Assembly: GCA_016188215.1 (NCBI GenBank)
Contig: JACPIF010000001.1
Coordinates: 94,157 to 158,156, forward strand
DNA length: 64,000 nt
DNA from: Candidatus Woesearchaeota archaeon
GTDB taxonomy: Archaea; Nanobdellota; Nanobdellia; Woesearchaeales; JACPIF01
Direction of reading: 5' to 3'
Both the position numbers and the translations under genes were made by a program. This document shows positions 60,876-64,000 of this stretch, piece by piece (within the stretch, counting starts at the first letter, position 1; each line of letters starts with the position of its first letter). The notes beneath the pieces are model-generated. The model saw nothing but the letters and a program-made list of their open reading frames with translations, did no database searches and was not told where the DNA came from.

Positions 60876-61313
60876 CTATCTTTTTACTATTTTATAGTAT
60901 TCTTTTTTCAGCACTGGAAGGAAATATCTCAGGAATTCCAATGCTTCTTTACAAGTCTCTGATGAAATATGCTCGCCGCGATACACAGCTTTGTTACGCA
61001 AGTTTCTATACCTGTCCAATGCATTAAGATCTGCTTCTTTGAATGCATGCATTTCAATTAAGAAGGAAATGAGCGCTTCGTGAGAGTATGGCTTATAACC
61101 TTTTAAAGACATAAGCGATTGGCCAGCTTCGCGAAGGCACTCATATATATCTTCAAAAATGTACGTTGAGGCTTGTTCAGTAACCTTACGCACTTCTATG
61201 GAATACCGCAATCTGCCTTCAGCTTTATTCATTAGCGACTGCGCTTCATTTGGATCAGGGCTTGCCTTTCTTGCCAAATTCTTATCAAGATAGTACTGAA
61301 ATTCGTATATCAT
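60876..61313 (-). CDS. HEPN-like (HepT-type) toxin
   Basis: A 145-residue all-helical protein with a HEPN-like core: ALISFLIEMHAF near 80, then RYRNLRNKAVYRGE near 101-114. This has the Arg-Asn part of the HEPN R-x4-6-H motif, but the usual His is Tyr here. HepT proteins act as RNases controlled by a MNT-type nucleotidyltransferase. The start overlaps the stop of the MNT gene upstream by four bases. The Tyr substitution may reflect a different subtype or loss of activity. Confidence 0.75.
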   Translation of the reverse strand: MIYEFQYYLDKNLARKASPDPNEAQSLMNKAEGRLRYSIEVRKVTEQASTYIFEDIYECLREAGQSLMSLKGYKPYSHEALISFLIEMHAFKEADLNALDRYRNLRNKAVYRGEHISSETCKEALEFLRYFLPVLKKEYYKIVKR

Positions 61314-61834
61314 GCAACCCCCAGGTAGCCATACAATATAATACCGTTTGCTAAGGTATTTAAAAACTCTGATTCAGCCTTGCTTAGCTGGACTTCGTGA
61401 AGCTTAATGCTTCTTGCGAGCTTTTTTTCAAATGCTGCAAGGTCAGGAGAGCGGCTTTGCCTAGTTACTACCGCAATATCAATATCACTTGTTGAGATGT
61501 CTTCTCCCCGGCTATAACTTCCAAACAGCACAATAGCACCAGGCTCTTCATATTGCTCTTTTAAGAATGTGAGCAGTCCTGAAGTATAGAGCGTATAAAG
61601 GTTGTATGCGCGCTTAAAAGCAATAAATTTCTCGTTTCTGGATGCACTCACATTGGTGACAAGCTTTTCCTTGCTTACCTGCACCAAATCTTCTTTTGCC
61701 AGCTTTCCCACTATCTTTCTTACCCCAGGCACTGAAAGCTTTGTGAGCCTTGCCAATTCCCTCAAGTGAAATTTCTGCTCAGGATGAATCAGGAAGATCT
61801 CCAAAACCTTTTGAGTGTTATCTTTAGTTAACAT
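61310..61834 (-). CDS. Winged-helix nucleotidyltransferase (MNT-type antitoxin)
   Basis: A 174-residue protein: an N-terminal winged helix (about 1-65, FHLRELARLTKLSVPGVRKIVGKLA reads as helix-turn-helix) fused to a minimal nucleotidyltransferase with GSYSRGEDISTSDIDIAVV near 100-118, the GS-x10-D-x-D signature. In MNT/HEPN systems this enzyme transfers nucleotide to the HEPN toxin. The fused wHTH implies the protein also represses its own promoter. Upstream are three 17-bp repeats, one covering the start codon. The HEPN-like gene overlaps its stop by four bases. Confidence 0.85.
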   Translation of the reverse strand: MLTKDNTQKVLEIFLIHPEQKFHLRELARLTKLSVPGVRKIVGKLAKEDLVQVSKEKLVTNVSASRNEKFIAFKRAYNLYTLYTSGLLTFLKEQYEEPGAIVLFGSYSRGEDISTSDIDIAVVTRQSRSPDLAAFEKKLARSIKLHEVQLSKAESEFLNTLANGIILYGYLGVA

Positions 61835-61893
61835 CTGTTAACTTTAGTTTACAAGTGATATATAAAGTTTTTGGTTGTTAACTTTAGTTTACA
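61817..61893 (-). promoter_or_regulatory. Triple operator and promoter of the MNT/HEPN operon
   Basis: Three copies of a 17-bp sequence of the form GTTAACTTTAGTTTACA occur at 61817-61833 (two mismatches), 61837-61853 and 61877-61893. Start-to-start spacings are 20 and 40 bp. The TATA element (ctttatatatc on the minus strand, about 61867-61857) lies between the second and third; the first covers the start codon. It fits autorepression by the wHTH domain. Confidence 0.8.
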
Positions 61894-61935
61894 GAATTCG
61901 CGAATTCCTGCATGGCTCCTCTATTGCTTAGTAAT

Positions 61936-64000
61936 TTATCTCCTGTTCCCTGACCTGATCCTGCGGTGCATTATGATCCCCAGGAAAGTAAGCAGGATAA
62001 CACCAAATACAATTATTGAAACTGCGAAATACCTGCTCAGGGCTGCAACATGCGGAGGAGCAGATGCGGCCAGCTGCCTGCTCACAGTGAATGGCGAGCT
62101 TGCTACAACTATGCCCTCCTTGGAGGCAGCTTCAATGCCTATGATGTAGCCTCCCGGCGCAAGATTCCTTGTGTCAAACTCCTTGACGAAGGAAAGCTGG
62201 CTTTCAAATATGAATTCCTCCTGCTCCTCGGTTATCAGGCTGCCTTCTGCAGACCTGATGAAGTACCTGACAGCAACGCCCAGGTCATGCTGGTCGCCCA
62301 ACGCAAACAATGTGACCTGGGCCCTGAGAGCCTCTCCTTCTGTAACAATGCTGTGCTCAGAAGGCACATCAATGCTCATGCTTGCTGCTGCTGTCCTGCT
62401 GTTGACCTCAATCACAACAGGTATTGTCTTTGTCACTGAATCTGCAGCCAATACTATGTTGCCGTTGTAGATGCCTGGCTCTAATGCTGATATGCGCAGG
62501 CTTAGGGTTGCCTGCTGTCCGGCAAGGATGTCAAGGGAACTTGCAGAGAGGCTGAGCAGGCTGTCCAATGACGAGCTTATGCTGACAGTAATATTTGTCT
62601 GACCAGTATTCCTTATAATTATTTCATCAGAAAGCTCGCTTCTTTCCACAGTGGTGTATTTCAATGAGCTTCTGCTCACTTCAAAGGCAGAAACAAGCAC
62701 CACTACTTTTTTCTTTGGAGGCGCTATGCCGCTTCCGCCGCCGCTTTCCCCTCCACCTCCTGTGCTGCCTCCGGCTACAGGCGCAGCGACAGAGGTGTCT
62801 ATGGTGACGCTCCTTGTCGCTGTCTTATTCTGGTTGGCTGCAGCATCACGGGCAGTCACGTTATACTTATAGCTGCCGTCCGCAAGGCTTGTGAAATTTG
62901 TTGAGGTAGTCAGGGTTGTATAGTTTGTCTCATTCAATATTGCTCCTGTGCTTCCGCTGTGCAAGGCGAACGTAATATTGTTGAAATTAGCCTCTGCAAT
63001 ACTTACATTCACAAAGATCCAACTTTGGCTCACAGTAGCTGCATCCGTTGCAGTCCCACCTGCGTAATCAATTGCCGGTGTCCTGGTGTCCAAGGTAATG
63101 TTCCTTGTCGCTGTTGTGTTCTCATTTCCTGCGCTGTCCCTGGCGGTCACATTGTAGAGGTAATTGCCATCTCCGAGCGGCGTGAAATTGATGGAACTGG
63201 TTAGGGTTGTGTAATTAGTTTCATTTAATATTGCTCCTGTACTTCCATTGTACAGTGCGAAGGTAATGTTGTTGAAATTGATATCTGTGACGCTTACATT
63301 CACAAAGATCCAGTTGCGATTGAAGAATGTCGCATTTATTTCGGTACCTCCTGCGTAATCAATTGATGGTGTTCTACTATCTAGTGTTATATTTCTAGCA
63401 GCAGTATAATTAACATTGCCGGCTTCATCTCTAGCAGTTACATTATACAGATAGTTCCCATCGCCGAGTGTGGTGAAATTAGATCCAGCAGTTAAGATAG
63501 TATAATTAGTCTCATTCAATATAGCGCCGCCGCTGCCATTATACAATGCAAATGTTACATTATTAAAGTTAGTTTCAGTTATGCTCACATTCACAAAAAT
63601 CCAATTTCTGTTGAATGACGATGCATTGATCTCAGTTCCTCCTGCATAATCAATTGATGGAGTGCTTGTGTCCAGGGTGATATTCCTTGTTGCAGTGTAG
63701 TTTATGTTTCCCGCCCTGTCCCTTGCGGTCACGTTGTAGAGGTAGTTGCCTTCTCCGAGCGGCGTGAAATTGATAGATGTTGTTAGGGTTGTGTAATTAG
63801 TCTCGTTAATAATTGCTCCTGTGCTTCCGTTATACAGCGCGAAGGTAATATTGTTGAAGCTCGTGTCTGAGACGCTTACATTCACAAAGAGCCAGTTGCG
63901 GTTGAATAATGTGGCGTTAGCTGCAGTTCCTCCTGCATACTCAATTGACGGGGTTTTCGTGTCCAGGGTTATATTTCTAGTAGGAGTTGTATTGATGTTG
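61936..64000 (-). CDS. Tandem-repeat Ig-like surface protein, 5' truncated by the window edge
   Basis: At least 688 residues; the frame is open to the window edge. The upstream part is at least four near-identical 97-residue Ig-like repeats (period 291 bp) containing ALYNGS, NYLYNVTARD and NITLDT motifs. A Gly/Ser hinge, a KKK segment, two beta modules (one with an NEW3-like look) and a C-terminal transmembrane helix (about 27 residues before a basic RRIRSGNRR tail) follow. Sequons are frequent, indicating glycosylation. The protein is a stalk-like surface molecule. Whether it has a binding tip lies beyond this window. Confidence 0.82.
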   Translation of the reverse strand, partial: NINTTPTRNITLDTKTPSIEYAGGTAANATLFNRNWLFVNVSVSDTSFNNITFALYNGSTGAIINETNYTTLTTSINFTPLGEGNYLYNVTARDRAGNINYTATRNITLDTSTPSIDYAGGTEINASSFNRNWIFVNVSITETNFNNVTFALYNGSGGAILNETNYTILTAGSNFTTLGDGNYLYNVTARDEAGNVNYTAARNITLDSRTPSIDYAGGTEINATFFNRNWIFVNVSVTDINFNNITFALYNGSTGAILNETNYTTLTSSINFTPLGDGNYLYNVTARDSAGNENTTATRNITLDTRTPAIDYAGGTATDAATVSQSWIFVNVSIAEANFNNITFALHSGSTGAILNETNYTTLTTSTNFTSLADGSYKYNVTARDAAANQNKTATRSVTIDTSVAAPVAGGSTGGGGESGGGSGIAPPKKKVVVLVSAFEVSRSSLKYTTVERSELSDEIIIRNTGQTNITVSISSSLDSLLSLSASSLDILAGQQATLSLRISALEPGIYNGNIVLAADSVTKTIPVVIEVNSRTAAASMSIDVPSEHSIVTEGEALRAQVTLFALGDQHDLGVAVRYFIRSAEGSLITEEQEEFIFESQLSFVKEFDTRNLAPGGYIIGIEAASKEGIVVASSPFTVSRQLAASAPPHVAALSRYFAVSIIVFGVILLTFLGIIMHRRIRSGNRR
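62830..64000 (-). repeat. 291-bp tandem repeats coding for 97-residue Ig-like modules
   Basis: Equivalent tgcgtaat/tgcatac landmarks fall at 63061, 63352, 63643 and 63934, exactly 291 bp apart. The repeats are similar at DNA level and so young or homogenised. The array continues past the window. Confidence 0.85.

Noticed and set aside
62830..64000. Regular 291-bp repeats that might suggest a CRISPR-like array
   Set aside because: They are coding, in frame, with no unique spacers of uniform size.

Overview
The window is archaeal and most resembles a DPANN lineage of the Woesearchaeota/Pacearchaeota type; the lineage call is inference. Archaeal signs read from the sequence are TATA boxes 25-30 nt upstream of many start codons with short or no leaders, class III (archaellin/pilin-type) signal peptides, an Orc1/Cdc6 initiator, a geranylgeranyl-type reductase for archaeal lipids, a presenilin-family protease, a PIN-ATPase-KH protein, a COG1325-type exosome-associated protein, and tRNA genes without encoded CCA. 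No rRNA, CRISPR array or complete insertion sequence was seen.

Layout. 1-6 kb: housekeeping genes (A22 presenilin-like protease, exosome-associated RNA-binding protein, trpS, GT4 glycosyltransferase, geranylgeranyl reductase). 6.1-16.1 kb: a co-directional six-gene cell-surface operon of mostly unrecognised membrane-anchored proteins. 17.9-23.4 kb: a giant N-glycosylation-rich surface protein. 23.5-27.9 kb: a pilin/pseudopilin operon followed by a TatD nuclease. 28-32.9 kb: small membrane genes, Sua5/YrdC, two 34-codon genes, orc1/cdc6 and a half-size EamA transporter. 32.9-40.3 kb: serS (broken by a +1 frameshift), two toxin-antitoxin pairs, a GDT1-family transporter, PIN-ATPase-KH and a transglutaminase-like exoprotein. 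40.4-49.6 kb: intron-bearing tRNAs, an RsuA-type pseudouridine synthase, a DinD/BRO-family gene, RNase HII with a C-terminal TBP-like extension, Nudix and smc. 50-54.5 kb: GT4, PIG-L deacetylase and an anchored alpha/beta-hydrolase. 54.5-61.9 kb: tRNA-Gly, DHH phosphoesterase, a ThiI-like PP-loop protein, VapBC-like pair, pilus platform protein, PIN and MNT/HEPN. 61.9-64 kb: a tandem-repeat surface protein that runs off the window.

Strongest unusual signals. (1) All four tRNA genes are interrupted. Base-pairing reconstruction gives three introns in tRNA-Gly(UCC), three in tRNA-Ser(GCU), two in tRNA-Trp(CCA) and one in initiator tRNA-Met, several at non-canonical positions (D loop, 29/30, 53/54, 59/60). 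In all four the intron sum matches gene length minus a standard mature tRNA. (2) A 40-bp promoter module is shared, with identical internal spacing, by the DinD-like gene and a pair of 34-codon genes downstream of orc1/cdc6, suggesting a small co-regulated (perhaps DNA-damage) regulon. (3) Several intergenic palindromic families occur: a two-hairpin element beside trpS and serS, paired TAGGAAATC-type hairpins, and a nested cruciform beside PIG-L. (4) The MNT/HEPN module has three 17-bp operators spaced at multiples of 20 bp around its TATA box.

The surface operon, giant glycoprotein, pilins, repeat protein, glycosyltransferases, deacetylase, anchored hydrolase and transglutaminase together point to an elaborate envelope. 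All functional links between loci are inference from annotation and proximity.
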